Shown here in pieces: positions 1-9,419 of a stretch of DNA of 64,000 bases. The notes beneath the pieces were generated by a model. That model ran no database searches. It had not been told where the DNA came from and was given only the letters and a program-made list of their open reading frames with translations. The stretch spans positions 2,108,001 to 2,172,000 of the forward strand of contig NZ_CP048882.1 of assembly GCF_015910445.1 (NCBI RefSeq), in the 5' to 3' direction. How positions within the stretch are numbered: the first letter of the stretch is position 1; each line of letters opens with the position of its first letter. Both the position numbers and the translations under genes were made by a program. Source of the DNA: Streptomyces bathyalis (GTDB taxonomy: Bacteria > Actinomycetota > Actinomycetes > Streptomycetales > Streptomycetaceae).

Positions 1-426
1 GTGGACTACCGCTCCACCGCCGACCAGCGCGCCGGCTTCCAGCAGCCGCCGCAGCAGGCGCAGTTGGCAGCGGCACAGCTCGGCGTGCCCATGGGCCCGG
101 GAGGCCCCGGTGCGCCTGGCATGCCGGGAGCGATGCCGCCGCAGGGTCCGCCCATGGGTGCGGGTGCGCCCGGGGCCCCGGGCGGCTGGGGACCTCCGCC
201 CGGAGGGGCGCCCGCGCAGCCGGGGGGCCCGTACGGAGCGGGACCCGGGTACGGGCCGCCGCCGGTGCCGGGCGGTCCCCCGGACCCGTACGCGCACGTG
301 GCCGCCCAGCAGCCTCAGGGCGGGCCTCCGCCGGTGCCGCCGGTGCCAGGCGCTCCCGCGGCGCCGGCCGCGCCCGCCGCCCCCACCGACGCTTCCAGGC
401 CCGACAGCGAGGACAACGCCCGATGA
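1..426 (+). CDS. ABC transporter ATP-binding protein, C-terminal tail (partial)
   Basis: The frame is open from the first base, so the start lies outside the window. Only a low-complexity C-terminal tail is visible: about 30 residues rich in Gln/Ala, then roughly 100 residues made almost entirely of Pro, Gly and Ala. No Walker or signature motif is inside the window. Assignment as the ATPase partner rests on context: its stop overlaps the start of an ABC-2 type permease by four bases (ATGA), and the permease begins with a similar Pro/Gln/Gly-rich segment. Both disordered tails would face the cytoplasm. The function of the tails is unknown. Confidence 0.6.
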   Translation: MDYRSTADQRAGFQQPPQQAQLAAAQLGVPMGPGGPGAPGMPGAMPPQGPPMGAGAPGAPGGWGPPPGGAPAQPGGPYGAGPGYGPPPVPGGPPDPYAHVAAQQPQGGPPPVPPVPGAPAAPAAPAAPTDASRPDSEDNAR

Positions 427-1496
427 CCACGCCGAACCACCCGCACCAGCAGCCGCACCCCGCGCAGCAGCCGCCTCAACAGCCCTACCAAGGCCGGGAG
501 TTCCAGCCGCAGCCCGGCGCGGCACAGCCTTCGCCCGGAGGCGCGGCGGTCGCGGGCACAGCGACCGCACCTCCTCCGCAGGGCGTCCAGGGAGCGCCGT
601 ACGGACAGCCCCAGGGCGGCCCTCAGAGCGGGCCTCCGCCCGGCGGCGGCTACGTCTCCCCCATTCCTGTCACGCGCACCCACCTGGGCCACGCGATCGT
701 CTCGGAGTGGACGAAGATCCGCTCGGTCCGCTCGACGGTGTGGACGCTCGGCGTCATGTTCGCCCTCGTCGTCGGCATCGGCCTGCTGACCGCGTCCCTG
801 CTCAGCGGCAACGAGTTCGTGGGGTTGCCGCTGCTCGCTCCGGGCCTCTTCGGGCTGATGCTCGGTCAGATCTGCGTCATCACCCTGGGCGTGCTCGTGG
901 TCACCTCCGAGTACGGCACCGGCATGATCCGCACCACCATGACCGCGTGCCCCAGGCGCGGCCGTGTGCTGATCGCCAAGTCGCTGATCTTCTTCGTGCT
1001 CGCGTTCGTCATGACGACGGCGGCCTGCTCGATCACCGCTCTCATCAACTCCACGATGCTCAGCGGCCAGAAGGTCCCCCCGTACGCGGCGAAGGCCGGA
1101 CCGCTCAAGGACTCCGTCGAGAACGGCGAGTTGGTCGCGACCAGCAGCCACTGGCTCGGCGCCACGGTCGGCGCCGCCCTGTACGTGGCACTGCTGGGCC
1201 TGCTGGCCCTGGCGGTCGGTGCTCTGCTGCGGCACTCGGCCGGAGCGATCACGACGATGCTCGGGCTCGTGCTGCTGCCGCTGGTGCTCTCGCTGTTCAT
1301 GTTCGCCGAGAAGCTGAAGGATGTCCGCGAGGTGCTCATGGAGTACTCGCCGCTCAACGGTCTGGCGTCCCTCTACCGCATCCCCATGTCGGAGGATCAG
1401 ACCGCGACGGGCTGGCCGCTGCTGGGCATCCTCGCCATCGCGACGGCGGTCACACTGACACTTGCCTTCGTGCTGCTGAACCGCCGGGACGTGTGA
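423..1496 (+). CDS. ABC-2 type transporter permease
   Basis: A 357-residue membrane protein. Residues 1 to about 75 are a disordered Pro/Gln/Gly-rich leader. Six hydrophobic segments follow, at roughly 115-137, 142-162, 187-208, 245-268, 275-295 and 330-352, the layout of ABC-2 permeases. The segment between the leader and helix 1 (SEWTKIRSVRSTVWTL) is typical of actinobacterial ABC-2 permeases. The start overlaps the stop of the upstream ATPase tail, so the two are translationally coupled. The substrate cannot be told from sequence. Confidence 0.85.
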   Translation: MTTPNHPHQQPHPAQQPPQQPYQGREFQPQPGAAQPSPGGAAVAGTATAPPPQGVQGAPYGQPQGGPQSGPPPGGGYVSPIPVTRTHLGHAIVSEWTKIRSVRSTVWTLGVMFALVVGIGLLTASLLSGNEFVGLPLLAPGLFGLMLGQICVITLGVLVVTSEYGTGMIRTTMTACPRRGRVLIAKSLIFFVLAFVMTTAACSITALINSTMLSGQKVPPYAAKAGPLKDSVENGELVATSSHWLGATVGAALYVALLGLLALAVGALLRHSAGAITTMLGLVLLPLVLSLFMFAEKLKDVREVLMEYSPLNGLASLYRIPMSEDQTATGWPLLGILAIATAVTLTLAFVLLNRRDV

Positions 1497-1647
1497 CGCG
1501 GAGCGCGCGTTCGCGCCGGTCGCGTACGCGCGCTCGCGCAACCCTTCGGCGCTTCCGCCATCTTCTGCCGGTCCCTCGCGCGTAAAGACGGACGAGGGGG
1601 GCACTGGTCCCGCGCGATTCGTGGACGCGCGCGGACGGAGGACGGCG

Positions 1648-4600
1648 ATGGGTGTGCGCACGTGGCTCGAGAGCTGGCCCGTGTACCGGCAGCTCACCGG
1701 TGACGACCCGTTGGGGCGCGGCGCCGCCGCCTCATCTGCGTACACCCGCGGCCTGCGGTCCCGCACCGAGGACGCCGACGAGGTCGTGAAGTCGGTCTGC
1801 CCGTACTGCGCCGTGGGCTGCGGGCAGAACGTGTACGTCAAGGACGGCGATGTCGTCCAGATCGAGGGCGACCCGGACTCCCCGGTCAGCCGTGGCCGGC
1901 TCTGCCCCAAGGGTTCGGCGACGCTCCAGCTCACCACCGGCGACGCACGCCGCCACGAGGTCCTCTACCGGCGTCCTTACGGGAAGGACTGGGAGAGGCT
2001 CGATCTGGAGACCGCCATGGACATGGTGGCGGAACGGGTGATCCGCACGCGACGGGAGACCTGGGAGAGCACGCACGAGGGGATGCGCGTCAACCGCACC
2101 CTCGGGATCGCGACGCTCGGCGGCGCCGCCCTCGACAACGAAGAGAACTACCTGATCAAGAAGCTCTTCACGGCTCTGGGCGTCGTCCAGATCGAGAACC
2201 AGGCACGGGTGTGCCACAGCTCGACCGTCGCAGGACTCGGCACGTCCTTCGGACGCGGGGGCGCCACAACCTTCCTTCAGGACCTGCAGAATTCGGACTG
2301 CATCGTCATCGAGGGGTCGAACTTCGCCGAGGCGCACCCCGTGGGCTTCCAGTGGGTGATGGAGGCCAAGGCGCGCGGCGCCAAGGTCATCCACGTCGAT
2401 CCGCGGTTCACACGTACGAGCGCGCTGGCCGATCTGCACGTGCCGATCCGGGCCGGCACCGACATCGCGTTCCTCGGCGGCATCGTCAACCACGTCCTCA
2501 GCACCGGCTCCGACTTCCGCGAGTACGTCCTCGAATACACCAACGCCGCCACCATCGTCAGCGACGAATTCCAGGACACCGAGGATCTCGACGGCGTCTT
2601 CTCCGGCTTCGATCCGGACAGCCGCCGCTATGCGATGCACTCCTGGCAGTACGAGGGCGGCGGCACAGTACAGGCGGCCTCCGGGGAGCGTGACGCGCTG
2701 TACGACGAGCGCCTCCAGGGCCCCCGGGCTGCGGCCGGGTCGGGAAAGGCCGAGTCGCACGGCTCGGGCGGGCCGCCTCTCCCGGACGAGTCCGAGTCGC
2801 GGCAGGACCGCACGCTTCAGGACCCGCGCTGCGTCTACCAGATCCTCAAGCGGCACTTCTCCCGCTACACCCCGGCGATGGTCGAGGAGACCTGCGGCAT
2901 TCCGCAGAAGACGTTCCTCGAGGTGTGCCGCGCGCTCGTCGAGAACTCCGGGCCGGACCGCACGAGCGAGTTCTGCTACGCCGTCGGCTGGACGCAGCAC
3001 ACCGTGGGCGCCCAGTACATCCGCACGGCCTGCATCCTCCAGCTGCTGCTGGGCAACATCGGCCGGCCCGGCGGCGGGATCCAGGCATTGCGCGGCCACG
3101 CCAGCATCCAGGGCTCCAGCGACATCCCCACGCTCTTCAACCTGCTGCCCGGCTACATCCCCATGCCGCACGCCCACGAGAACGAGGACCTCGACAAGTT
3201 CATCGAGGCGGTACGGGCCGACAAGGGCTACTGGGGCAACATGCGCTCCTACTTCGTCAGCCTGATGAAGGCGTACTGGGGAGACGCGGCCACCGCCGAG
3301 AACGAGTACTGCTTCGGCTACCTGCCACGCCTCACGGGCTCGCACAGCACGTACGACACCGTCCTCAACCAGCTCGACGGCGAGTGCAAGGGCTACTTCC
3401 TGATGGGGGAGAACCCTGCCGTGGGCTCCGCCAACTCCCGTATGCAGCGCCTCGGCATGGCCAACCTGGAGTGGCAGGTCGTCCGGGACTTCTCACTCGT
3501 CGAATCGGCGACGTGGTGGAAGGACGGACCCGAGATCGAGACCGGGGAACTGCGCACCGAGGACATCGGCACGGAGGTCTTCTTCTTCCCCGCCGCCGCG
3601 CACACCGAGAAGGCGGGGTCCTTCACCAACACCAACCGGTACGTGCAGTGGCACCACGCGGCCAGGGAGCCCGACGGCGAGGCGCGCAGCGACCTGTGGT
3701 TCACGTACCACCTCGGCAGGCGGATCCGGGAGCGGCTGAAGGGCTCCCAGGACCCGGTGGACCGGCCGCTGCTCGATCTCACCTGGGACTACCCGACCGA
3801 GGGCCCGCTGGAGGAGCCGAGTGCGGAGGCGGTGCTCGCCGAGATCAACGGGTACGACGCCGAGGGCCGGCCCCTCACCCGCTATCAGCAGCTCAAGGAC
3901 GACGGCTCCACCTCGTGCGGCTGCTGGATCTACTGCGGCGTCCGCGCCGACGGCGTCAACCAGGCCGCCCGCAAGAAGCCACACACGGAACAGGACTGGA
4001 TCGCCGCCGAGTGGGCCTGGTCGTGGCCGCTCAACCGCCGCGTCCTCTACAACCGCGCCTCCGCCGACCCGGAGGGCAATCCGTGGAGCAGCCGGAAGTC
4101 ACTGGTGTGGTGGGACGAGGCTCAGGGCCGCTGGACCGGGCACGACATCCCCGACTTCCCCGCCGACCGGCCGCCGTCCTTCCGCCCGGAACCGGACGCG
4201 AAGGGTCCCGACGCCATCAGCGGCGTCGATCCGTTCATCATGCAGGCAGACGGCAAGGGCTGGCTCTACGCACCGGCCGGGCTCCTCGACGGGCCGATGC
4301 CGACGCACTACGAGCCGCAGGACTCCCCTGTCACCAATCCGTTCTACGAGCAGCAGCGCAGCCCCGTGCGGCAGATCTTCGCGGGTGAGCACAACGACTA
4401 CCACCCATCCCCCACCGAGCCCGGCGGCGATGTGTACCCGTACGTGGTCACGACGTACCGACTCACCGAGCACTTCACGAGCGGCGGCATGACCCGCTGG
4501 TCGCCGTATCTGGCGGAGCTGCAGCCGGAGTTCTTCTGCGAGGTCTCCCCGCAGCTGGCCGCCGAGCGCGGCCTGAAGCACGCGGGGTGGGCCACGATCG

Positions 4601-4917
4601 TCACGGCGCGCTCCGCCGTCGAGGCGCGGGTGCTGGTCACGGAGCGGATGTCCCCGGTACGGGCCGGCGGGCGCACCATCCATCAGATCGGGCTGCCCTA
4701 CCACTGGGGACACAACGGCGCTTCGACGGGCGACTCGGCGAACGAACTGACGGCCATCGCCCTCGACCCGAACGTGCACATCCAGGAGACCAAGGCCCTC
4801 ACCGCCGACATCCGTCCCGGGCGCAGGCCCCGCGGCCCGGATCTGCTGCGTCTGCTGGAGGAGTACCGGGAACGCGGCGGCGTCGGCGAACAGACGGGAA
4901 TGGAGGTACGGGGATGA
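1648..4917 (+). CDS. fdhA: formate dehydrogenase, molybdopterin catalytic subunit
   Basis: Large molybdopterin oxidoreductase (1089 aa) that oxidises formate to CO2. The N-terminal 4Fe-4S ligands are C51, C54, C58 and C86 (CPYCAVGC...LCPKG). The residue that is selenocysteine in E. coli FdnG is a normal cysteine here, C189 in NQARVCHSS, so no Sec machinery is needed. The C-terminal dinucleotide-binding region (about residues 900-1060) contains the PYHWGHNG segment seen in this family. I chose ATG 1648 over the in-frame GTG at 1621 because GGAGGA lies five bases before it. There is no Tat-like signal at the N terminus, so the complex probably faces the cytoplasm. It overlaps fdhB by four bases. 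Confidence 0.93.
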   Translation: MGVRTWLESWPVYRQLTGDDPLGRGAAASSAYTRGLRSRTEDADEVVKSVCPYCAVGCGQNVYVKDGDVVQIEGDPDSPVSRGRLCPKGSATLQLTTGDARRHEVLYRRPYGKDWERLDLETAMDMVAERVIRTRRETWESTHEGMRVNRTLGIATLGGAALDNEENYLIKKLFTALGVVQIENQARVCHSSTVAGLGTSFGRGGATTFLQDLQNSDCIVIEGSNFAEAHPVGFQWVMEAKARGAKVIHVDPRFTRTSALADLHVPIRAGTDIAFLGGIVNHVLSTGSDFREYVLEYTNAATIVSDEFQDTEDLDGVFSGFDPDSRRYAMHSWQYEGGGTVQAASGERDALYDERLQGPRAAAGSGKAESHGSGGPPLPDESESRQDRTLQDPRCVYQILKRHFSRYTPAMVEETCGIPQKTFLEVCRALVENSGPDRTSEFCYAVGWTQHTVGAQYIRTACILQLLLGNIGRPGGGIQALRGHASIQGSSDIPTLFNLLPGYIPMPHAHENEDLDKFIEAVRADKGYWGNMRSYFVSLMKAYWGDAATAENEYCFGYLPRLTGSHSTYDTVLNQLDGECKGYFLMGENPAVGSANSRMQRLGMANLEWQVVRDFSLVESATWWKDGPEIETGELRTEDIGTEVFFFPAAAHTEKAGSFTNTNRYVQWHHAAREPDGEARSDLWFTYHLGRRIRERLKGSQDPVDRPLLDLTWDYPTEGPLEEPSAEAVLAEINGYDAEGRPLTRYQQLKDDGSTSCGCWIYCGVRADGVNQAARKKPHTEQDWIAAEWAWSWPLNRRVLYNRASADPEGNPWSSRKSLVWWDEAQGRWTGHDIPDFPADRPPSFRPEPDAKGPDAISGVDPFIMQADGKGWLYAPAGLLDGPMPTHYEPQDSPVTNPFYEQQRSPVRQIFAGEHNDYHPSPTEPGGDVYPYVVTTYRLTEHFTSGGMTRWSPYLAELQPEFFCEVSPQLAAERGLKHAGWATIVTARSAVEARVLVTERMSPVRAGGRTIHQIGLPYHWGHNGASTGDSANELTAIALDPNVHIQETKALTADIRPGRRPRGPDLLRLLEEYRERGGVGEQTGMEVRG

Positions 4918-5975
4918 CCGGCTCCGGCACGCGGCAGGCCCGCAGCGGTGAGAGCTCCCTCGCCGGACGCAACCTGCTCGCCGGCCCCGAGAGGGACCCG
5001 GCCGGGGACGCGGGACACGGCGCACCCGGCGAACACCCGCCCCGCATGGGCTTCTTCACGGACACCTCCGTCTGCATCGGCTGCAAGGCGTGCGAGGTGG
5101 CCTGCAAGGAGTGGAACGCCATCCCGGAGGACGGCCTCGACCTCACCGGGATGAGCTACGACAACTCCCAGGGCCTCGGCGCCTCGACGTGGCGGCACGT
5201 CGCGTTCATCGAGCAGAGCAAGCCCGTCGGACACGCACACGCGGACGTCGACCACAGCGACGTCGACGTCCTGGCGCTCGCGTCGCAGGGCTCGGGCACG
5301 GACCCCGTGGACGCGGCGATCACACCGACGACTCCGGCCGCGGACCCGGCCGCCGAGCCGGACGGCGGCGGCCGTGGCGAGCTGCGCTGGCTGATGTCGT
5401 CCGACGTCTGCAAGCACTGCACGCACGCCGCATGCCTCGACGTGTGTCCCACGGGGTCGCTCTTCCGCACCGAGTTCGGCACGGTCGTCGTGCAGGAGGA
5501 CATCTGCAACGGCTGCGGCTACTGCGTACCGGCCTGCCCGTACGGCGTCATCGAGCAACGCCCGCACGACGGCAGGGCGTTCAAATGCACGATGTGCTAC
5601 GACCGGCTCGGCGCCGGGCAGGAACCGGCCTGCGCGAAGGCGTGCCCCACGGAGTCCATCCAGTTCGGGCCGCTCGACGAGTTGCGGGTGCGTGCGCAGG
5701 AGCGTGTCGACCAGCTGCACGAGGCCGGTGTGCCCGACGCGCGCCTCTACGGACACGATCCCGAGGACGGTGTGGGCGGCGACGGCGCGTTCTTCCTCCT
5801 GCTGGACGAGCCGGAGGTGTACGGGCTGCCGCCGGACCCCGTCGTCACCACCCGCGATCTGCCCGCCATGTGGCGGCACGCGGGAGCGGCGGCGCTCACC
5901 CTGATCGGCGGGCTGGCGGCCGTGTTCGCGGCGCACGGGAGCAACCGTGGACGGATGAGGAGGACGTGGCGATGA
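4914..5975 (+). CDS. fdhB: formate dehydrogenase, iron-sulfur electron-transfer subunit
   Basis: A 353-residue ferredoxin-like subunit carrying electrons from FdhA to the membrane anchor. Four cysteine groups are visible: C54/C57/C60/C64 (CIGCKACEVAC), CKHCTHAACLDVCP, CNGCGYCVPACP and CTMCYDR...ACAKACP, enough for four 4Fe-4S clusters as in FdnH/FdoH. An Ala/Asp/Pro-rich insertion of about 55 residues separates the first two groups. The last 35 residues contain one hydrophobic segment (AAALTLIGGLAAVFAAHG) followed by basic residues, probably a single membrane anchor with the bulk of the protein in the cytoplasm. ATGA overlaps join it to fdhA and to the next gene. Confidence 0.92.
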   Translation: MTGSGTRQARSGESSLAGRNLLAGPERDPAGDAGHGAPGEHPPRMGFFTDTSVCIGCKACEVACKEWNAIPEDGLDLTGMSYDNSQGLGASTWRHVAFIEQSKPVGHAHADVDHSDVDVLALASQGSGTDPVDAAITPTTPAADPAAEPDGGGRGELRWLMSSDVCKHCTHAACLDVCPTGSLFRTEFGTVVVQEDICNGCGYCVPACPYGVIEQRPHDGRAFKCTMCYDRLGAGQEPACAKACPTESIQFGPLDELRVRAQERVDQLHEAGVPDARLYGHDPEDGVGGDGAFFLLLDEPEVYGLPPDPVVTTRDLPAMWRHAGAAALTLIGGLAAVFAAHGSNRGRMRRTWR

Positions 5976-7276
5976 GCGGCGGGACTCACGGCGGGGGCGG
6001 CCCGGGCGAGAACGGCCACGGAGACGGCCGCGGCAACGGCTACAAGCCCGGACAGATCTACGGCAATCCCGCCGAGGAGCGGGCGTCGGGCAGCGTCGCC
6101 GATGTGACGAAGGAGGGGCTGCGAGGCGTACGTCCCGGACGTGCCGCACTCGTGGGCGGCCAGGACCTCACCGGCGGAGACGGAGACGGCACGCCCGCCA
6201 CCCGCAGCTCGGTGACGGACCAGGACCGGAACGCGGACCGGGCCGGGAGCGGGCACAGGGGCAAGGGCCGGCACCGCGGCGGCCGCAGGCGGGGCCGCAA
6301 GGGCGAGCGGACGATGGTGCCGGAAGCCGAGTTCACCTCGTACTACGGCAGGCCGGTGCTCAACCAGCCTGCTTGGCAGCCGCTGAACATCGCCGGCTAC
6401 TTCTTCCTCGGTGGTCTGGCGGGTGCCGGATCGGTGCTGGCGACCGGAGCCGAGCTGACCGGACGCCCCGTCATGGCTCGTGCTCTGAAGACCAGCTCCG
6501 CGGTCGCGGTCGCCGGTTCGGCCGCCGCCCTCATCCACGACCTGGGCCGTCCCGGCCGTTTCGCCAACATGCTCCGGGTGTTCAAGCCGACCTCCCCCAT
6601 GAGCGTCGGCTCGTGGCTCCTCTCGGTGTACGGACCGGCGTGCGGCGCGGCGGCCCTGTGCGACCTCTCGGGGCGGCTTCCGCGCCTGGGCCGGGCGGCT
6701 GGTGCGGGTGCGGCACTGCTCGGGCCGGCGGTCGCCGCGTACACGGCGGTCCTCGCGGCGGACACGGCCGTGCCCGGCTGGCACGAGGGCTACCGCGAGC
6801 TGCCCTTCGTGTTCGTCGGTTCGGCGGCAACAGCCGCCTCCGGCATGGCACTTGCGATGTCCCCGACGGCGGAGAACGGTCCGGCGCGCACCGCCGCGCT
6901 CGCCGGAACCGCCCTGGAGAACGCGGCGGTCAAGGCGATGGAGCGCCGGCTCGGCCTCGTCGCCGAGGTCTACCGCACGGGTACGGGCGGACGCTGGATG
7001 CGTGCCGCCGAGACACTGTCGGCGGCCGGTGCGGCCGGTGCCGCGCTGCTCGCCGGGCGCAGTCGCGTGGCCGCGGGCGCCAGCGGGCTGGCTCTCCTCG
7101 CGGCCTCCGCGTGCACGCGGCTGGGCGTCTTTCACGCGGGAATCGAGTCCTCCAAGGACCCGAAGTACACCGTCGTGCCCCAGCGGGAGCGGCTGCGCCG
7201 CCGCGAGCAGGAGGGCGGGCTCGCCGGGCGAAGCGGCGGGCGCCGGATCCCCGGCGATCGGTCGCCCCCGGCGTGA
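5972..7276 (+). CDS. NrfD/PsrC-type membrane anchor of formate dehydrogenase
   Basis: A 434-residue protein: about 115 polar, Gly/Arg-rich residues, then a polytopic domain of roughly eight hydrophobic segments. The segment after MVPEAEFTSYYGRPVLN, with the GYFFLGGLAGAGS helix and the HDLGRP loop, is characteristic of NrfD/PsrC quinone-interacting anchors. This replaces the cytochrome b subunit (FdnI) of enterobacterial formate dehydrogenases. Inferred role: pass formate electrons to menaquinone. The start overlaps the fdhB stop. The long charged N-terminal extension is unusual and unexplained. The gene ends inside a 23-bp tandem repeat. Confidence 0.87.
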   Translation: MSGGTHGGGGPGENGHGDGRGNGYKPGQIYGNPAEERASGSVADVTKEGLRGVRPGRAALVGGQDLTGGDGDGTPATRSSVTDQDRNADRAGSGHRGKGRHRGGRRRGRKGERTMVPEAEFTSYYGRPVLNQPAWQPLNIAGYFFLGGLAGAGSVLATGAELTGRPVMARALKTSSAVAVAGSAAALIHDLGRPGRFANMLRVFKPTSPMSVGSWLLSVYGPACGAAALCDLSGRLPRLGRAAGAGAALLGPAVAAYTAVLAADTAVPGWHEGYRELPFVFVGSAATAASGMALAMSPTAENGPARTAALAGTALENAAVKAMERRLGLVAEVYRTGTGGRWMRAAETLSAAGAAGAALLAGRSRVAAGASGLALLAASACTRLGVFHAGIESSKDPKYTVVPQRERLRRREQEGGLAGRSGGRRIPGDRSPPA

Positions 7277-7313
7277 GCCCTCCCCGGTGTCCGGCGTGAG
7301 CCCTCCCCGGTGT
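7268..7313. repeat. 23-bp perfect tandem repeat (two copies)
   Basis: Two exact copies of a 23-bp unit (CCGGCGTGAGCCCTCCCCGG plus TGT) lie head to tail at 7268-7290 and 7291-7313. Decayed copies continue towards 7350. The first copy contains the stop codon of the membrane anchor gene and the decayed end overlaps the 3' end of the convergent ABC-F gene. It looks like a slippage-prone intergenic repeat; no hairpin terminator is evident. Confidence 0.8.
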
Positions 7314-7331
7314 CAGCCGGCGCGCCCCGTG

Positions 7332-9020
7332 TCAGTCGCTCCCGGTGTCAGTCGCCCCCGCATCCGCGAGCAGGTCGCGGACCTCGTCGATGCCCGTCTC
7401 CTGGAGTTCCTCCCCGACGAACAGCCAGCGGGTGATGCCCACCGATTCCAGGAACCCCAGGTCGTGCGCGGCGACGAGCAGCGCACCCTCGTACGAGGCG
7501 AGCGCGCTCGTCAACTGCCGCACGCCCGCCATGTCGAGGTTGTTGGTCGGCTCGTCCAGCATCAGCAGCTGAGGCGGTGGAGAGGCGAGCAGCATCGCCG
7601 CGAGGGCGGCGCGAAGGCGCTCCCCACCCGAGAGCGTGCCGGCGAGCTGTTCGGCCCGCGCGCCCTTGAACAGGAAGCGCGCGAGCTGCGAACGGATCTG
7701 GTTGTCCGTCACGCCCGGAGCCACACGGGCCACGTTCGCCGCGATGCTCAGCTCCTCGTCCAGCACGTCCAGGCGCTGCGGCAGGAACCGCAGCGGTACG
7801 GACACCTCGGCGTGGCCCGACAGCGGTTCGAGCTGACCGGCGAGGGTGCGCAGCAGTGTGGTCTTGCCCGCGCCGTTGCGCCCGACGAGCGCGACGCGTT
7901 CGGGTCCGCGGACCTGGAGCTCCGCCTCCCGCAGCCTCCCGTACCGGGGGCGCAGCTCGCGCAGCGTCAGCACCGTGCGGCCGGCCGGGACCGCGGTGCG
8001 GGGAAGGTCGACGCGGATCTCCTCGTCGTTCCGTACCGCTTCGGCGGCCTCCTCCCGCCGCTCGCGCGCCTGGTGGAGACGGTCCTCCTGCACGCCGCGC
8101 AGCCTGCCCGCCGACTCCTGCGCCGACCGCTTGCGTTCACCGGCGACGATTCTCGGGGCCCGCCGCTGGGCGTCCATCTTCCGGCTGTTGCGCCGTCGGC
8201 GTGCCACCTTGATCTGTGTCTCCTCCAGTTCGCGCTTCTGCCGGCGTACGTCCGACTCGGCGGCGCGCAGCGTCCGGCCGGCCGCCTCCTGCTGTGCGGC
8301 CAGCGCCTCCTGGTACGCGGACCAGCCGCCTCCGTACGAGGTCACCGAACCGGAGCGCAGCTCCGCGATGCGGTCCACCCGCTCCAGCAGTTCACGGTCG
8401 TGGCTGACGACGACCAGGACTCCGGAACGCCAGGAGTCGACGGCCTCGTGGAGTCGCCGGCGGGCGAACAGGTCGAGGTTGTTGGTCGGTTCGTCCAGCA
8501 GCAGCACATCGGGACGCTCCAGAAGCAGCGCGGCCAGGCGCAGCAGTACGGTCTCGCCGCCGGACAGCTCGCCGACCGTGCGGTCCAGGCCGGCCTCGGC
8601 GAGGCCGAGCGAGCCCAGCGTCGCCAGGGCCCGCTCCTCGACGTCCCAGTCGTCCCCGACGGTCTCGAAGTGCTCGTCGCTCACCTCCCCCGCCTCGATG
8701 GCCCGCAGCGCCCGGCGCCGTTCGGCGATGCCGAGGGCCTCCTCAACGCGGAGCGCCGTGTCGAGAGTGATGTCCTGCGGGAGGTGGGCGAGTCTGCCGC
8801 CCACGGTGACGGACCCCTGTGAGGGGCGCAGGCGCCCGGCCAGCAGCCCGAGCAGTGTCGACTTGCCGGAGCCGTTGGCGCCGACGAGGCCGGTGCGGCC
8901 CCGTCCGATGGTGAGCGAGAGCTGGTCGAAGACGGCGGTGCCGTCGGGCCACCGGAAGGACAGGCCGGAGCAAGTCACGGAGGAACCAGGGGCGTTGAAG
9001 CCGTTGTCGGCGTTGGGCAT
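7332..9020 (-). CDS. ABC-F family ATPase (ribosome-associated or resistance type)
   Basis: A 562-residue soluble protein with two ABC cassettes and no membrane segment. Walker A motifs are GANGSGKST and GRNGAGKTT, and LSGGE signatures occur in both halves. The halves are joined by a charged Arg/Glu/Lys-rich linker, the ABC-F P-site tRNA interaction motif region. ABC-F proteins act on the ribosome, either as housekeeping translation factors or by displacing antibiotics. I cannot tell which from sequence alone. I start at ATG 9020 (MPNADNG); the open frame extends upstream but lacks conserved sequence. The preceding gene converges on it. Confidence 0.85.
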   Translation of the reverse strand: MPNADNGFNAPGSSVTCSGLSFRWPDGTAVFDQLSLTIGRGRTGLVGANGSGKSTLLGLLAGRLRPSQGSVTVGGRLAHLPQDITLDTALRVEEALGIAERRRALRAIEAGEVSDEHFETVGDDWDVEERALATLGSLGLAEAGLDRTVGELSGGETVLLRLAALLLERPDVLLLDEPTNNLDLFARRRLHEAVDSWRSGVLVVVSHDRELLERVDRIAELRSGSVTSYGGGWSAYQEALAAQQEAAGRTLRAAESDVRRQKRELEETQIKVARRRRNSRKMDAQRRAPRIVAGERKRSAQESAGRLRGVQEDRLHQARERREEAAEAVRNDEEIRVDLPRTAVPAGRTVLTLRELRPRYGRLREAELQVRGPERVALVGRNGAGKTTLLRTLAGQLEPLSGHAEVSVPLRFLPQRLDVLDEELSIAANVARVAPGVTDNQIRSQLARFLFKGARAEQLAGTLSGGERLRAALAAMLLASPPPQLLMLDEPTNNLDMAGVRQLTSALASYEGALLVAAHDLGFLESVGITRWLFVGEELQETGIDEVRDLLADAGATDTGSD

Positions 9021-9419
9021 GGTGATTCTCGCAGTCGCGTGCGCGGCGGATAAGGGCGTCGTGTGCGAGCACCACGCGGCGGCGGAACCGTGAGAGGGGT
9101 GTGGCCCTGGCCCTGCGGAGGGGTGGGGACGGCCGATGCCGAGGTCGCATCCACGCGTCGTCACGGGCGGCTGGGAAGCCTGCCCGGAGTGACGGTCGCA
9201 CGGCAGAGCCGTGGCGCGTGGTGATCGCGGACCTCAGATGCGCAACGTCCACCTCTATCGGAGACGACAGGACCCAGGAACTGTACCGCGGCTGCCCGTG
9301 CCGGCGCCGGTCCGGAAGGCCGGCGGACCGGCAGGGGGAAGTTCAGTGCCGGGGCGGCCGACGGACGGTTCGGTACCGGGATCCGGTGGCCGCGACAGCG
9401 AGGGATCCGGTGGCGGCGT

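Noticed and set aside
1648..4917. Selenocysteine codon in formate dehydrogenase
   Set aside because: The active-site position is a normal Cys codon and the frame has no internal TGA.
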